Below, one piece after another: positions 12,428 to 47,393 of a stretch of 64,000 nt of DNA (positions are counted from its first letter, which is position 1; each line of letters begins with the position of its first letter). The notes below the pieces were generated by a model. The model made no database searches, was not told where the DNA came from, and worked only from the letters and a program-made list of their open reading frames with translations. The position numbers and the translations under genes are program-made. This DNA is from Atrina japonica (Eukaryota > Mollusca > Bivalvia > Pterioida > Pinnidae). Where the stretch lies: contig BROG01000029.1 in NCBI GenBank assembly GCA_030159075.1, positions 795,001-859,000 of the forward strand. Reading direction: 5' to 3'.

Positions 12428-13274
12428 AAATGATATTTATTAGTGCCTCGAGAGACTATACTGGTTTAATGATTAATTTATGCCTTTTGATGATACAAAT
12501 CAGTGTCCTTGGCAATTGATTTATTATATTTTTATATTTCATTATCTCCCATATTGATTTATGCATTCGTTCAGCAAGCCAGGGGAGGGGCGCTGGTATA
12601 TCTCAGGGTCCTGTCATATCAGAGACTTCTATGAAACTGGTAGACTGGAAGTGCAATTGGGAGTCCTAAAACTAAATCCATGTGTCATGGTAGGCATGGC
12701 ATTTCAAAGATTATTCGTGGCATTGTTATAAGTTCAAAGTATAGGTCCAAATTTTCTAAAATGTCTAAAATGGTGAACATTTCTGACTGATCATTACATA
12801 ACCATAGGTAGAATATCTTATTTATTTCCATTGTTTTCTATATCTGTAACAAGTCTTTGGACCTGAATTTTTAAGAAAATTATTCCAATATTTTTTTGAA
12901 GATTCTTTCTGGATAACACGCCAAATATGATAATATAGATTCCACCGTAACTGATTGATGAATGAAATTATCAATAAAATACTGGTACTTTTTATCATCC
13001 ATACAAATATTTAGTGGGAATATTTACTTTCGAAATTTACAAATAACAATCCCTCGCAGGATACCTGTAAGAAAAATTGCAAATGTTTCACAAACGAAAA
13101 TAGCAATTTGTTTATATCTTGCTTGATTTGATGTAAGTGCCCAAGGTGTAAATTATACAGAAAAAAGAATATGAATTTACTCATATATTTAAATGGTTTG
13201 TGAGACTGATAATCCGCATTAGACATTTGTTGCACAAGGTATATCAAAATATCATGATTATCAGGAAATAGAAA

Positions 13275-13598
13275 ATGAAAGCTAACAATAGAGTAATTAA
13301 CTTTGTGGTTTTAGCGGTAAGTTTGACTGTCGATTGCTCTCAATTCAAAGACGAACTCTTTCAATTTTCCGGTTTTGTTAATATTACAAACTTCGGGAAG
13401 ACAGATGTTATCAACGAAATAATCATCGAATTACCTTCAATACCTACATGTGCATCTCACTGTCTGAGTAACCCAAAATGCGCCATTTTCGACGAGTGCA
13501 GAACACCGACAAAATATATTTGCCTTATTTGGAAGGACGATAGTTCAAGTTCTTCTTTGACCCTTGGTGAAAATGGCAATTGTGGAAGGTACAAAAAG
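13275..13598 (+). CDS. fibrinogen-related protein exon 1 (signal peptide and PAN-like domain)
   Basis: 108 codons, ending AAAAAG before GTAAGT, phase 0. The ATG precedes a hydrophobic stretch (VINFVVLAVSLTV) and there is no earlier in-frame methionine near it. The motif PTCASHCLSNPKCAIF resembles PAN/apple domains. Confidence 0.8.
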
Positions 13599-16500
13599 GT
13601 AAGTAAAATATAACTGATGTTTACAAATTTGAAACATTTAGATACATATCTATAACTTGTCATGTAATTGGGAGTTCAGTATCAACTTACAGCCTTATCA
13701 GGTTGCAATTAAAAAGAGTTATTTATTACAACAAAACTTTTTGTAATATGCGAGAAAAACGGTCGGCATGCGGATGGATTCTTGTTTGAACCAGACTTCT
13801 TTGTACCCATATCAGTAGTCTTAAAGGGACAGCAGCTATTTTTTTTTTTTTAAATTCTTTCTATATTTACTTATTAGATTGATGTACAATAACAATATAC
13901 AGATATACACATGAATTAAAATTTGTTTGCAAATGATTAAATCACCCATACTATTTGTATATACACACGGCACTGGAACTGACATTATTTTCACAAAATA
14001 TATAGAAATATAAGATTTTTTTTATGCCTGTATATTTATTTTATATGTTATTGTATATGATCTATTTAAGACGTTCGGAAAACACAGCTAATGCCCCTTT
14101 AGGTTGACGAAATTTGAGCAATGACATCTTTTTCAGAAGATTCGATGTCCAGATCCCCATCGTTATATATATGACAAAGAACACGGATGTATTTGTAAGT
14201 CTTTATTTTATGGACTTCATTGCGAGTACACGTACAGAGGTAAGTTGAATAGTCATTTTCTATGTATATTTTTCAAAATAAACAACATAAAGTAAATATT
14301 TAATACATTTACTGGTTCACTAATATGACAGTATGTTAAAAATGTCTTGCACCCCATATACGAAGGACCAAATAATATGTATTAATTTTAACGTATTTCA
14401 TTAGAAATCTAGCCCACATTTATTTTCTCCGCAAACCAAGGAATACAATTTGCATTTTGTTGTTGTTCACAATTTTGTGTGCGCCAAATGTCATTAATAA
14501 CACGAAAATATATATCGTGAAAATAATAACAATCGGAAATTTAGTGTTTTGATTATTTTACTAGTATATGAAATTGATTACCACTGTTTTTATTCTCGTT
14601 TCAATAAAAGTAACATTAATAAACTTTCAATGTGCCCACGAGAATAAAAACAGTGGTAATCAATTTCATATACTAGTAAATTCTGTTTAGTCCCAATATT
14701 TCAGTTATTTCCTAAAAGTCAATGATTGTATCATTACAAATGTATGATACTTCTTGAAAATTAAATTCCGAAGTAAAGTAAATATTTGCATAAATATTAT
14801 AATAGCAGTTTAAAGGTTAAAGGATGATATAATTGTAGTGTAATTGTGTATTTTCTTGATGCCATTAAAATGAATTTGAATTTCTACAGACTGTGAGTAT
14901 ATCCAAGCAACGAAAGGCAACATCAGCGGTTTATATTCGCTGAAATTTCAAGGGAATGATTTCGATGTTTACTGTGAAATGCGCAATGATGGAGCCTGGA
15001 CGGTGAGATGATATACTATGCTACAGTAACAAACACTTTACACAGCACAATCGCAATATATTTTAATGAACCACTTTCTTTCAAAGTAATTAATACAATT
15101 TATTTCAATTTCTAAAACAAAATGTTCCCATTATCAAATATTTTTTGTAATATAAAACGATTATTTTGTAATTTTGTTCTCAATATCCAAATAAAACATG
15201 CATTATTATATAATTCGTGCGAAACGGTGGCGCCGGGAATGTATTTGCCGACCCATTATACATGTATTCTTGTCAAGTTGGATTTATGAAACACGTCATG
15301 ATTTCATTCAAGGACTTTAGGCACTTGATAATCTAAATATTTTGTTTTATTTTAAAGGTGCTATTTCACAGAAGTTCATAAAATTATATTCATATTCTTA
15401 TATCAGTCAGTCTCAATATACGGGAACTCATAAATCCGGTCGAATTGTTTTAAAATCTGCTTCTTGTTCTCCTCTGGTTTTTTGTTGTACTGTATAATAG
15501 GACGCTCTCCATGAACATTTCGATTGTAACTTTTTTATATTGTATAAATGATGTTCCTCAGAAATAGTACGATCGTCCTATTAGAAATATGCATCACAAG
15601 TTACAAATTTACAATCACAATATTCATGAAGATCGTCAAATAACAGATACAATCGTAATGTTCAAATAGCAGTTACAATCGTAATGTTCAAATAACAGTT
15701 ACAATCGTAATGTTCAAATAACAGATACAATCGTTCCTGAAGAGCGTCCGATTATGAAGTACAACTTAAGTTACAATAGTAATGTTCGTGGCGCTCTTCA
15801 TAGACATTACGATTGTCATTTCACTATCTTTTGTTGTAACTTTTGTTGTACTTTATTGAAGGACGCTTTTTATGAACAACTCAGACGCCTTTCACGAACT
15901 TTTGTTCTGTAACTCTAGTTGTCAGACGGACGCCCTCTACGAATATTTCGATTGTAACTCTATTTGTACTGTATAATCGGACGCCCTTTATGCATATTTC
16001 GATTGTAACTTTTGTTGTATTGTATAATTACACGCGCTTCATGAACATTTCTTCTATTGTAACTTTTGTTGTTCTGTATAATAGGACGCTCTTCTATTGT
16101 AACTTTTGTTGTCCTGTATAACAGGACGCGCTTCATGAACATTTCTGTTGTAACTTTTGTTGTTCTGTATAATAGGACGCTCTTCATGGATATTTCGCTA
16201 CTGTTAATGTGTGGTTTCATTGGATGTTCATAATTTTAAACCAATTCATACTTTATCCTATTTTCTTTTGCGTTATTTTTGTTGTCAATGTCTTGTTTAT
16301 TTTCTGTTATACATATGTTTGTTTTCCTGATTTCTGAATGAAAGTTTAAAAAATAATGTGAAACAAATGTAATTGTAAAGTGTTATGATATTTCTAAATA
16401 ATGTGTACAATCAAATATGAAACCATTATTATTTATTCTAAAATGTTATACTGTAAGGTGTTTCAGAAGCACATTGATAATTCTGTCAATTTTGGACTGG

Positions 16501-19500
16501 GTTGGAAGCAATATGAGAACGGTTTCGGAAACAAACGTAATTGGTGGCTAGGTATGTGTTACTGCCTTATAAATTTTATAATATTTGTGTATACTCATAT
16601 GTCATTTTATAGTGTACAGTGTTGTAAATAAGATAATTTTCCTTGCACTTCTCAGCATTATCTCTCGAAAATGAAAAATCTCCAACTTTATTTTTTTTAA
16701 AGTTTAAAGGTGAAATGTCCGATTCACATTACTAGGCGGGGCGGAATAACCTTTTGATTATCATACGGATGATTCCACTCACTTTTCGATTAAGACAAGC
16801 TTCACGGGTAAAACGATTAATTCCACACTGGATAATCGTAGTTATGATTAAAGTAAGAACGATAACTATTGTCAGTGTAATTGCAATGTCCTTATGCTGC
16901 ATTTCCTAAACTTTTAACTCATCCAGGTCAAGAAAGAGTTAAGGAGACTCCGTCCCCCAGGTTATATGGATATTACTATTCTCTATTGTAAAGGTTGTGT
17001 ACACAAGAAGCATTTTTAATATGCTTTTAATTGACTTCATAAAATACAGAAGGTAGTCCGTAGGTATGAGTATTTAATATATCTATATGAAAATTGTTTG
17101 TGTAATTGATTTCCTTTTTAACCTATAGGACTCCGTAAAATGCATGATCTTATGAGAGGTGACACATATGAGTTACGAATTGACATGGTTGTGAGAAAGC
17201 GCCAGGCCCGATATGTAAAGTACGGGGAGTTTACAATTGGCGATGCCAAAGATTTGTATTCACTTTATGTGACTGATTTTTCGGGTAATTTAGGTAAGTA
17301 TAATGCCTTTCATAAATGAAAAGAAAACCTTCTGATCACACTATAGATTTTCGACATTTTCTTAATTCATGCCGAAACATTACTTTTAATTTATATGATG
17401 GTTAATAATGAAAGGTTAGTAAAAACTGCAACGACAGGAGCTGATTTCTAAGTCCCATACTAAAATACGACTCAGACTGTATCGAGCTTAGCAAAGGAAA
17501 ATGCAATGAATCATACCAGTAATTGAACCTGTGACCCTGGATATGATAAAGCTACCCACTGAACCAATGGAGATTTTAGTGTATGGTATAGACTTCACTA
17601 CAGACTATTGATGATTGAAATATCTCAAAACCAGGTATAGATGTATATCCTCCGCAACCCATTTTGACCTAGGTTTTTATAAATCGAAAATATACATGTA
17701 CACACATAACAGCACACTAGTTCATCATATTTAAAAGATTCAGAATATCTCAAATGATTGAATTGATAAAATATGACCTTATTGATATAAATAATTACTG
17801 ACATTTAGCTAACTTAATCCAATGGATCATGTAAGCTATAGACTTTAAGCGCGTCGTCGGTGTAGTTCTTATACTATTTTTGCACGAATGATCAATGGGG
17901 TTTGTAGTGTGTAAATTTCATGTTTATATCTCATAAATAATGGCAGCTGGAGGAAAAGAAGTTACAAAAAATGGTCTGCACACAAAAATCTGTTATAGGT
18001 TTCACTTTTATCTCTAAATGACCAGCACACAAAAATCTATAGTAGCTTCCAATTTTATCTCTACGTGACCAGCACACAAAAATTTTATAGTAGTTTTCAC
18101 TTTTACATCAAAATTATCAGCACACAAAAATCTATGGTAGCTTTCACTTTTATCTCTAAATGATCAGCGCACAAAAAATCTATGGTAGCTTTCACTTTTA
18201 TCTCTAAATGATCAGCACACAAAAATCTATGGTAGCTTTCACTTTTATCTCTAAATGATCAGCACACAAAAATCTATGGTAGCTTTCACTTTTATCTCTA
18301 AATGATCAGCACACAAAAATCTATGGTAGCTTTCACTTTTATCTCTAAATGATCAGCACACAAAAAACTATGGTAGCTTTAACTTTTATCTCTAAATGAT
18401 CAGCACACAAAAATCTATGGTAGCTTTCACTTTTATCTCTAAATGATCAGCACACAAAATTCTATGGTAGCTTTCACTTTTATCTCCAAATGATCAGCAC
18501 ACAAAAATCTATGGTAGCTTTAACTTTTATCTCTAAATGACCAGCACACAAAAATCTAAGGTAGCTTTCACTTGTTAGGGTGCTCTCTATGAATGACTTT
18601 ACTTTAATTACTGATTTCCAGCTTTTTTGACTACTTGTTTTACTATATCGAAAAAAGATCAGAAAGTATACGGAGTAATTACGTTCAGCGTAAGGAATTT
18701 ATACCGACCGTACAATTTGCGGGATATAGACACCAAACGTGTTTCCCGATATTATTGTGACAATATTAACTTGTCAGTTTGTTTTTATATGAAGTCTTAA
18801 TGTGGAGTTTACCGCTTAAGATTGATCGGTAAAACGGCTAATTGGTAATGGAACAGATCGTGTTTTAATTATCGCCGATGGAAGCATGCCTTACATACAA
18901 TTGTCTCCAAATTGCTGTCTACGGTCACAAAACTAGAAATTGACATATCAACATTGTAACGAAAAAATAGTTAGTGAAGTATATAAAACCTGTATACTTA
19001 ATGAATTCTGCAATCAGAAGACTAATGTTTGATATCAAAGAAAACGTTTTATATAGATTTGTCTAGTTTTAATTTTGCTTTGTAGTCTTTCACTGTCATA
19101 TTACATGATCTTTGCAAATCTTGAAGAGCCGACCTGGCTCTCGGTAGCGCGCACGACTCTTGATCGTGAGGTTATGAGTTCGAGTCCAACCGGCGGCAGG
19201 TTGGTTTCCTGTCTTTCGCATGAGACAGTAAAAACGAAGTCACGTGTCACAGTAGGTGTCGGCACGTTAAAGAACTGTCACTGCTCAATGGCCATAAGTG
19301 CTGAGCATAGGTCAAAAATTGAATCCTTTCGCCTGCAATTTGTGACGTCTTCATTTGAGTGAAATATTCTTGAGTGGGACGTTAAAAAACAATAAACAAA
19401 CAAACAAATCTTGAATTGTATTTTGAGTACTGTCTATCTTAAGTATTTGACTAGAATCGACAGAGTTGTATGTTGTTTCAAGTTAATTCATGTTTAATAT

Positions 19501-19929
19501 AAATGTATATAATAAAATGATAAAGTATGTCATTATCTCAGCTTCTATAATTTTCGCGTTTCGACGACTTAGTACTCTTGCAAGTTTAAAATTATTTATC
19601 ATTGAGTGGAAACGAGGACAGTATGACAAGAGCTGTCATGATTCAAGCTCATATCGTTTCTATACCGGTTTCAAAACTTTGTTGTTGCAGCCGACAGTTT
19701 GAGTTATCACAATGCACAGCCATTTTCTACATTTGATAAAGACTATGACAAATCGAGCAACAACTGCGCATTATTCATTGGCGGAGGATTTTGGTATAAC
19801 GATTGTGCCACAGTCAGATTAAATGGACCATATCGTAAACTGTACTGGAGTAAAAATGGGAAACAAAGACACCCTCACTTTAGACTCGGAAAGGTGTCAA
19901 TGAAAATGAAACGGAGTAGCAAGAAATAA
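13275..19929 (+). CDS. secreted fibrinogen-related protein (PAN-like + EGF-like + fibrinogen C-terminal domain), six exons
   Basis: Joined exons 13275-13598, 14137-14239, 14890-15002, 16458-16551, 17129-17293 and 19691-19929 give 345 residues with every phase matching and GT/AG at each intron. Residues 1-22 form a signal peptide. Residues 59-103 hold six cysteines in a PAN/apple-like pattern (C59, C63, C69, C75, C83, C103). Residues 112-137 carry four cysteines of a short EGF-like unit. Residues 143-345 are a fibrinogen C-terminal domain with both expected disulfide pairs (C144/C171 and C292/C305), the DxDxD calcium loop at 282-286 and the LNGPY motif at 310-314. Proteins of this family bind carbohydrate or microbial ligands outside the cell and are abundant in molluscs, where many act in immunity or adhesion. 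The usual CH of the binding pocket is CA here (C305-A306). Its particular ligand is unknown. The gene converges with the dipeptidase gene. Confidence 0.85.
13824..14103. mobile_element. foldback-type MITE (AAAGGGGCATTAGC family), copy 2
   Basis: It begins TTAAAGGGACAGCAGCTAT and ends AAACACAGCTAATGCCCCTTTA. It lies in intron 1 of the fibrinogen-related gene, ending about 33 bp before the exon 2 acceptor. Confidence 0.7.
14137..14239 (+). CDS. fibrinogen-related protein exon 2 (EGF-like)
   Basis: Acceptor ATCTTTTTCAG, donor GTAAGT, ending phase 1. It encodes the C-x13-C-x-C-x8-C segment, the C-terminal half of an EGF-like fold. Confidence 0.8.
14557..14680. repeat. perfect 43-bp inverted repeat with 38-nt loop
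   Basis: Bases 14557-14599 and 14638-14680 are exact reverse complements (arm begins TTTACTAGTATATGAAATTG). It lies in intron 2 of the fibrinogen-related gene. Perfect arms imply recent origin or gene conversion. Confidence 0.95.
14890..15002 (+). CDS. fibrinogen-related protein exon 3 (start of fibrinogen domain)
   Basis: Acceptor TTTCTACAG, donor GTGAGA. It encodes DCEYI...SGLYSL...FDVYCEM...GAWT, the conserved opening of the fibrinogen C-terminal domain with the first disulfide pair. Confidence 0.85.
15470..16200. repeat. composite tandem repeat (about 60-bp units plus inverted 26-bp units)
   Basis: Units of the form TTTCGATTGTAACTTTTGTTGTACTGTATAATAGGACGCTCTTCATGAACAT repeat across 15470-15540 and 15780-16200. 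Between them 15600-15780 contains the opposite orientation as shorter units (GTTACAATCGTAATGTTCAAATAACA, about 26 bp). It lies in intron 3 of the fibrinogen-related gene. The minus-strand open frame across it is a by-product. Confidence 0.8.
16458..16551 (+). CDS. fibrinogen-related protein exon 4
   Basis: It encodes VFQKHIDNSVNF...GWKQYENGFG...NWWLG, matching the family pattern of a short repeat-bearing strand followed by W-x-x-Y-x-x-GFG and the WLG turn. Donor GTATGT, ending phase 1. The acceptor (CTGTAAG) has a weak pyrimidine tract. Confidence 0.82.
17129..17293 (+). CDS. fibrinogen-related protein exon 5
   Basis: Acceptor TTTTTAACCTATAG, donor GTAAGT. It encodes the central part of the fibrinogen domain (YELRIDM, then YVKYGEFTIGDAKDLYSLYV), which aligns with LRVDL...AxYxxFxVGxExxxYxLxV of the family. 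Confidence 0.85.
17495..17580 (-). repeat. tRNA-derived SINE head
   Basis: On the minus strand TGGTTCAGTGGGTAGC is a good box A and GGTTCAATTACTGG, about 30 nt on, a box B. The aminoacyl stem is not preserved. It lies in intron 5 of the fibrinogen-related gene. Confidence 0.42.
17975..18575. repeat. 47-bp minisatellite, about 13 copies
   Basis: The unit reads ATGATCAGCACACAAAAATC, TATGGTAGCTTTCACTTTTA, TCTCTAA. The central copies are nearly identical and the outer ones diverged. It is intronic in the fibrinogen-related gene. Confidence 0.93.
18690..18790 (-). mobile_element. small Penelope-like element fragment
   Basis: ATACCGACCGTACAATTTGCGG... ACCAAACGTGTTTCCCGATAT...TGTCAGT matches 30250-30330 of the full element with many changes. 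Confidence 0.5.
19123..19409 (+). mobile_element. tRNA-derived SINE
   Basis: The head has box A TGGCTCTCGGTAGCGCG and box B GAGTTCGAGTCCAACC. The body runs to TTCTTGAGTGGGACGTTAAA and ends in an AATAAACAAACAAACAAA tail. A second copy lies at 47696-47972 in the other orientation. It sits in intron 5 of the fibrinogen-related gene. The plus-strand open frame over it is not a gene. Confidence 0.82.
19691..19929 (+). CDS. fibrinogen-related protein exon 6 (end of fibrinogen domain)
   Basis: Acceptor TTTGTTGTTGCAG. It encodes the calcium loop, NNCALFIGGGFWYNDC, LNGPY and the basic terminal strand ending MKMKRSSKK, then TAA. An AATAAA hexamer (19925-19930) overlaps the stop codon, so the 3' UTR could be very short if it is used. 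Confidence 0.87.
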
Positions 19930-20454
19930 ACTTGGATATTGAAAAGATGGCTTTGTCATAAAGTATTTAATACATATATCTGTACAATATTAATACGATG
20001 TACATACATATTCATTATACCAAGAACAGTCGACAAATGTATTGATGTAACCCATTTGTATGCTTATCTATTATACAAAATATATCTGTACATATAATTC
20101 TTTTTGTGGCTTTTTCTATGCCTATCGAGGCGCTAAGAGACCATGCAAACAGATAACCTATATCTGATATACTATTTCAGAATATTACTCCAGAGGCGTA
20201 TATTTCTATTACAAAACGTTAATGTGGCATCAATTATTCTCTTAGTTGTAATATCAACAATGCAATATGTTATGCATATTGTCCATGCTTGCATTTTGAT
20301 AGCCATACAAACACATTAATATTTCTAAATGTGAAACCATGCATTATACAATGTCACTACCGATAAAATATTCAATATAATTTTCTAAAGTTATACGTCT
20401 GTGGTACATATGATGTAGCAATTTCAGACATTAAGTTTATCACGAGTCTCAAGA
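19930..20454. other. spacer between two convergent genes
   Basis: 525 bp separate the stop codon of the plus-strand fibrinogen-related gene from that of the minus-strand dipeptidase. I see no repeat and no canonical AATAAA for the dipeptidase here. A weaker ATTAAA reads on the minus strand at 19966-19971. Confidence 0.6.
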
Positions 20455-43141
<22,687 letters not shown>

Positions 43142-43189
43142 GTTTGGTTCTGAATGAAGGTATACGAATGTGACAAATAGTGATCCCAA

Positions 43190-44339
43190 CTGTATGATAT
43201 TACAATGGACATAGGTAATAAATAATGTTTTATCAACGCGATCATTAAAGCAACCAAAGAATGTGCCCTGAATTCAGATAAAACTGACACTTACTCGAAT
43301 TTATATAACGACTATCTTGTAGTTACATTTAAAAGAATTTGTAATGTATTATTGTGGTTGTGTTTTTAAGATGAGTCGAATTTAAGATAAATTTAATATT
43401 AGACAAATAGAAGTATTGGTTAAGTAGTAAGGTGTAAGGACGGTACCTTTTGAGGATCAATTTATTTTTACTTTACTTCAAAATAACAAATTCGTAACAG
43501 AATATTAATCATATTACATGTAGTTATCGCTCTTGTGTATAGTTTACATAATTAAACAATTCTGCTGGTTTTATAGGTAACTATTGGATAAGAAATATAT
43601 AAAATTACATTTATTTTGTCTTCAATAAGCTGTAAATTAAGATTATCATATTTGACCTTCTCTGGTTGGCATTATATTTTAGGATCTCTTCGGAGGTTTT
43701 GCCTCAGACACTTGTATCTCTAATGAATAAACGTTTTGAACGCACCATTTTGAATCTTTTCAGAAACGTTTTCTGGGGGGGGGGGGCAATCTCACGACCT
43801 CAACCACACAAAAAATTACTTTATGCCCATCTGATAAAAATCCTGGAGCCATCTCTGATATAAAAAAGCTATATTATTATATTGCTGGTATTAGAAAAGC
43901 ATCATTGAATGTACGTCATTTCCGGTTTACTATACTTAGCTGGAGAAGTACTCTTTCTTACCATACAACTAGTTATCCTTTTTCTCATTGTATAGTTAAA
44001 TGGAGATGTAAAGTCTCTTGTCTTTGTGCACAACAGAGAGTTTTGATATATAAACAAAATTAATAAAATTAACACTGATATATCTTGATCTTTAGAATAG
44101 ATATGCAAGCACACCTTCTTATTACTCTACCATTATATTTAGCATATGCAGTCCGTGTAATAAGTATGGGGTCACCTTTCTACGTAAGAGAAACTTTTTC
44201 ACGGGCGAATATAAAAAATTCAGAGAGTTTATTTTTCTACGGGTATCCAAGTAAGTTTATACTGTGAAATACTTTTCCTTTCTACGGGTGCGTCCTATTT
44301 TATTGCATTACTCAGGATACTATACATTTCATAATGAAG
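43190..44339. other. region upstream of the dipeptidase, nothing recognised
   Basis: This would hold the promoter and any 5' UTR exon of the dipeptidase. I can identify no TATA box, repeat or coding exon with confidence. A G-run lies at 43777-43787. Confidence 0.4.
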
Positions 44340-44538
44340 TTAATGGGACATGATACCCGATAACGTTTGTGTGGGACTATTGTTTCTATTAATGATGGAA
44401 TGAGTCTAGAAGACAATATCCATCGCTGACGTCATTTCAGCGGGAATATTATGTAGAGCAACGTTCCATCACCATGGGAGATACTAGTGACGCACAAACG
44501 TTATCGGTTATCACATAGTACATAAATCAGTCCCATTG
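44340..44538. mobile_element. about 200-bp inverted-repeat element
   Basis: ATGGGACATGATACCCGATAACGTTTGTG at the left and CACAAACGTTATCGGTTATCACAT...CAGTCCCAT at the right are inverted copies in two blocks. Confidence 0.65.
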
Positions 44539-45694
44539 ATGAGTAAACTACTCATACAGTGTTACGTTGTCGAACGCTAGAAATTAACACTAAGGACATT
44601 TTATGGTCGATACTGGGATCTTGTTAAACAATATGAATCCCCCTCCCATGAATGTTTGATAGTATTCCGGAGCACGACCATATAAGTGACGCCCTTTCGC
44701 AAATCAGATATTAATATGAGTTCTCTGTAAGCACCAAACTATTTACTATACACCTTGGCACGCATGGTTTCAAATTCTCATGAAATTTTTCATATGCGGT
44801 TACTATCACCACAAAGGGAAAAATTGGTCATCATTTTAAAGGAAATGTGCTTGGTTACCATGGTCACATGAGGAGGCTATTCTACCCTTCAGATTGTACT
44901 AATTTTGCTAAAAATAATTACATATTTTTAACTATACAATTTCCAAATGCATGAATTTAACTTTTGCTTCAGTAATATCCTTCCTATACACAACCAGCAG
45001 TAGGATAACGTTGTCTGAAATTGGCACTTTGCCAAAATTGGCAAATTCAGTGAAAATGACATCATTTTAATGACGACTAAAATTGCACAACGTTTTGATG
45101 ACAAAAACTATTTTATATTAAAAATTGGTCTTTTTCTGTAAATTTTCACGAAAAAAAATGATTGGGCAAATTATATCTGAATGTGATGACTGCCAATGAA
45201 ACATGAGCTATTTTTAGATATTCTGAATACTTATCAAATAGTATCAAAATTCTTTTATTCAAATTTTAAACAAATGGTCAGATTTTACTGTGTTAAATAT
45301 GTGACCTATTACTGAAATATGTCATAATAAAAATATTTTACTCTTCCATAGATAAACATTTTAGGTCATTTCCTGTTAGTTCAAGATCAATTAAATCTTA
45401 CAGATGAAAAATTAAATTAATATCCAATAATAATAAAATCAGTTAATTACATTAAATTCTTACATTTATATATCTTTTGTGATATTTTAAGGGAAACCAT
45501 TTTACTTACCTTCATGTTACTTGTAACTGTAAGACACAGCCCATCAGGGTCAACTATGACCCCAAAATCAAAACTGGATGAAGGTCAAGATGCCCTCTGG
45601 ACTGTCTGCTATAAATCATATTTGGGCAATACCCGTGTAAAAACTGTGCTTGAACTGTATTCAAATTTCAGTATCATAACCTACTCAAAATAGA

Positions 45695-45875
45695 CTGCGT
45701 TCCTACTAATTTCACACTTCCGAGTGGTATCAAGAAGTTTCTTGCTAAAAAAACCATGACAATTAGTAGCCAGTTAAAGACTAATTGTTTCCTGTGTATG
45801 ATTTGAATTCTATTGGGTATGATTTGTTTTGGATACGAAACTTCTTGTCACCACTCGGAAGTGTAAAGTACGCAG
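45695..45875. mobile_element. about 180-bp TIR element (MITE-like)
   Basis: CTGCGTTCCTACTAATTTCACACTTCCGAGTGG at the left mirrors CCACTCGGAAGTGTAAAGTACGCAG at the right, continuing into AAGAAGTTTC. No coding frame. Confidence 0.72.
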
Positions 45876-46133
45876 GTGAGTATGAGGAACATAAGTGCCG
45901 TGATAGGGTCTATTTCATATGTCCATAACCTTGTGGTCACAAAGTCATGTGGGCAAGGTCACCGGACAGGTAAAGTCAAATTCATGCTAGCATACTACTA
46001 CAACCCTTGTGTTGATAATCTGTAAATGTCAGTATGTTACCAGTATTCACGAAACATGTATTGTTCAATTTTACTTGGATAGTAAAGTGTAAAAGAACTG
46101 TGAAAGGCAAAAATTATTGCTAACGATTTCACA

Positions 46134-46134
<1 letters not shown>

Positions 46135-46189
<55 letters not shown>
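46135..46189. repeat. (GT)n microsatellite
   Basis: About 55 bp of TG. Confidence 0.95.
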
Positions 46190-46191
<2 letters not shown>

Positions 46192-46457
46192 GGGTGTGCA
46201 TTAAATAGATTGTACTGAAATAGTTATGCTGGAGTAAAACCTGACATTCTACATTAAATTAGATTCTGGTAAACCTTTACCTTCTTTCATTTAAAATATG
46301 TAATATGCATCAAATTATGCTAAAATCAATTGAAATTTATATTCATAAAATATCTGCACCAAATATGGTAAGCCCAGGTCAGGAAACTAAGATTTAAATA
46401 TGGCTAGGACAAATAGAATCAAGAAAGCTGAGTAAAATTAAATAGAACATTTTACAC

Positions 46458-46560
<103 letters not shown>

Positions 46561-46779
46561 CTACCACCTAAAAACATGCCTGAACTTTAACTTTTTAAAA
46601 ATGACCAAATTAAAAAATATATACATGTACATGATTTTTAAACAAATTTCTATATTTTGACTGTTTGGGGGTTGTTACCATGGAAACCATGCATTGAACA
46701 AAGAAATCATGATTACATTTTTTGTTTCTCTCATGAATATCTACTTATTTAACTAAGATTTTGTGGACAACTTTTCCAT

Positions 46780-46975
46780 GTGTGCTACACGACTTACAGA
46801 GAACTCATATTAAACTATAATGATATTTTCACCAAGTATGACCGTTTCACCGAACTCGAAAGGTTTCCATGTCACATTTGCGACGGTTGTGGCATGCTAA
46901 CAGGGGACGCTGACTCCTTCCGGACACCTGACCCCATCCCGTTTGTGATTCGCATTTATTCTTCACGTTGAGACA
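46780..46975 (+). mobile_element. Penelope-like element fragment (second subfamily)
   Basis: The frame reads CHICDGCGMLTGDADSFRTP, the counterpart of the minus-strand copy near 24850. It corresponds in position to the ACTCACGGCGGGTGTGACC block at the 3' end of the full element, so the open frame is probably non-coding. Confidence 0.55.
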
Positions 46976-47393
46976 ATTTGTATGTCTAATTTGCTGTATT
47001 CTAACGGAGTTTCGATTATCCAATGGTACTTTTTCATTTTTACTTTTTTTTAGTTGACGTAAAGTCGGTCATTCAAGACAAAATGAAAAAAAGAGCGGAA
47101 AAAGAAGTAAAGGAATTATAATGTCTATGACGATCAAACATGATTACAAAGTTATTAATGAACTTCCATATTTTCTAATAAAACGCATATGTGCTTTAGG
47201 AAATGATTATAAAACCACCCTGAGACATGACCGAATGATGAGAGTTCAGATGTTGAATCATTGTCTATTCGCTGTTAAAATTGGGAAGTATGTTCAATAT
47301 ACTTCCGGAATATCAATAATCTGAAAGTTTGTATATTGCCATATAAAAATCTCTCACTTAGACTGAGGGAAATACACAGTGTGACACTTATGT

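Noticed and set aside
17975..18575. Possible CRISPR-like array because of regular repeats
   Set aside because: Repeats are contiguous with no unique spacers, and the locus is an intron of an animal gene. The same applies to the other arrays.
19075..19362. 95-codon plus-strand open frame
   Set aside because: It lies over the tRNA-derived SINE.
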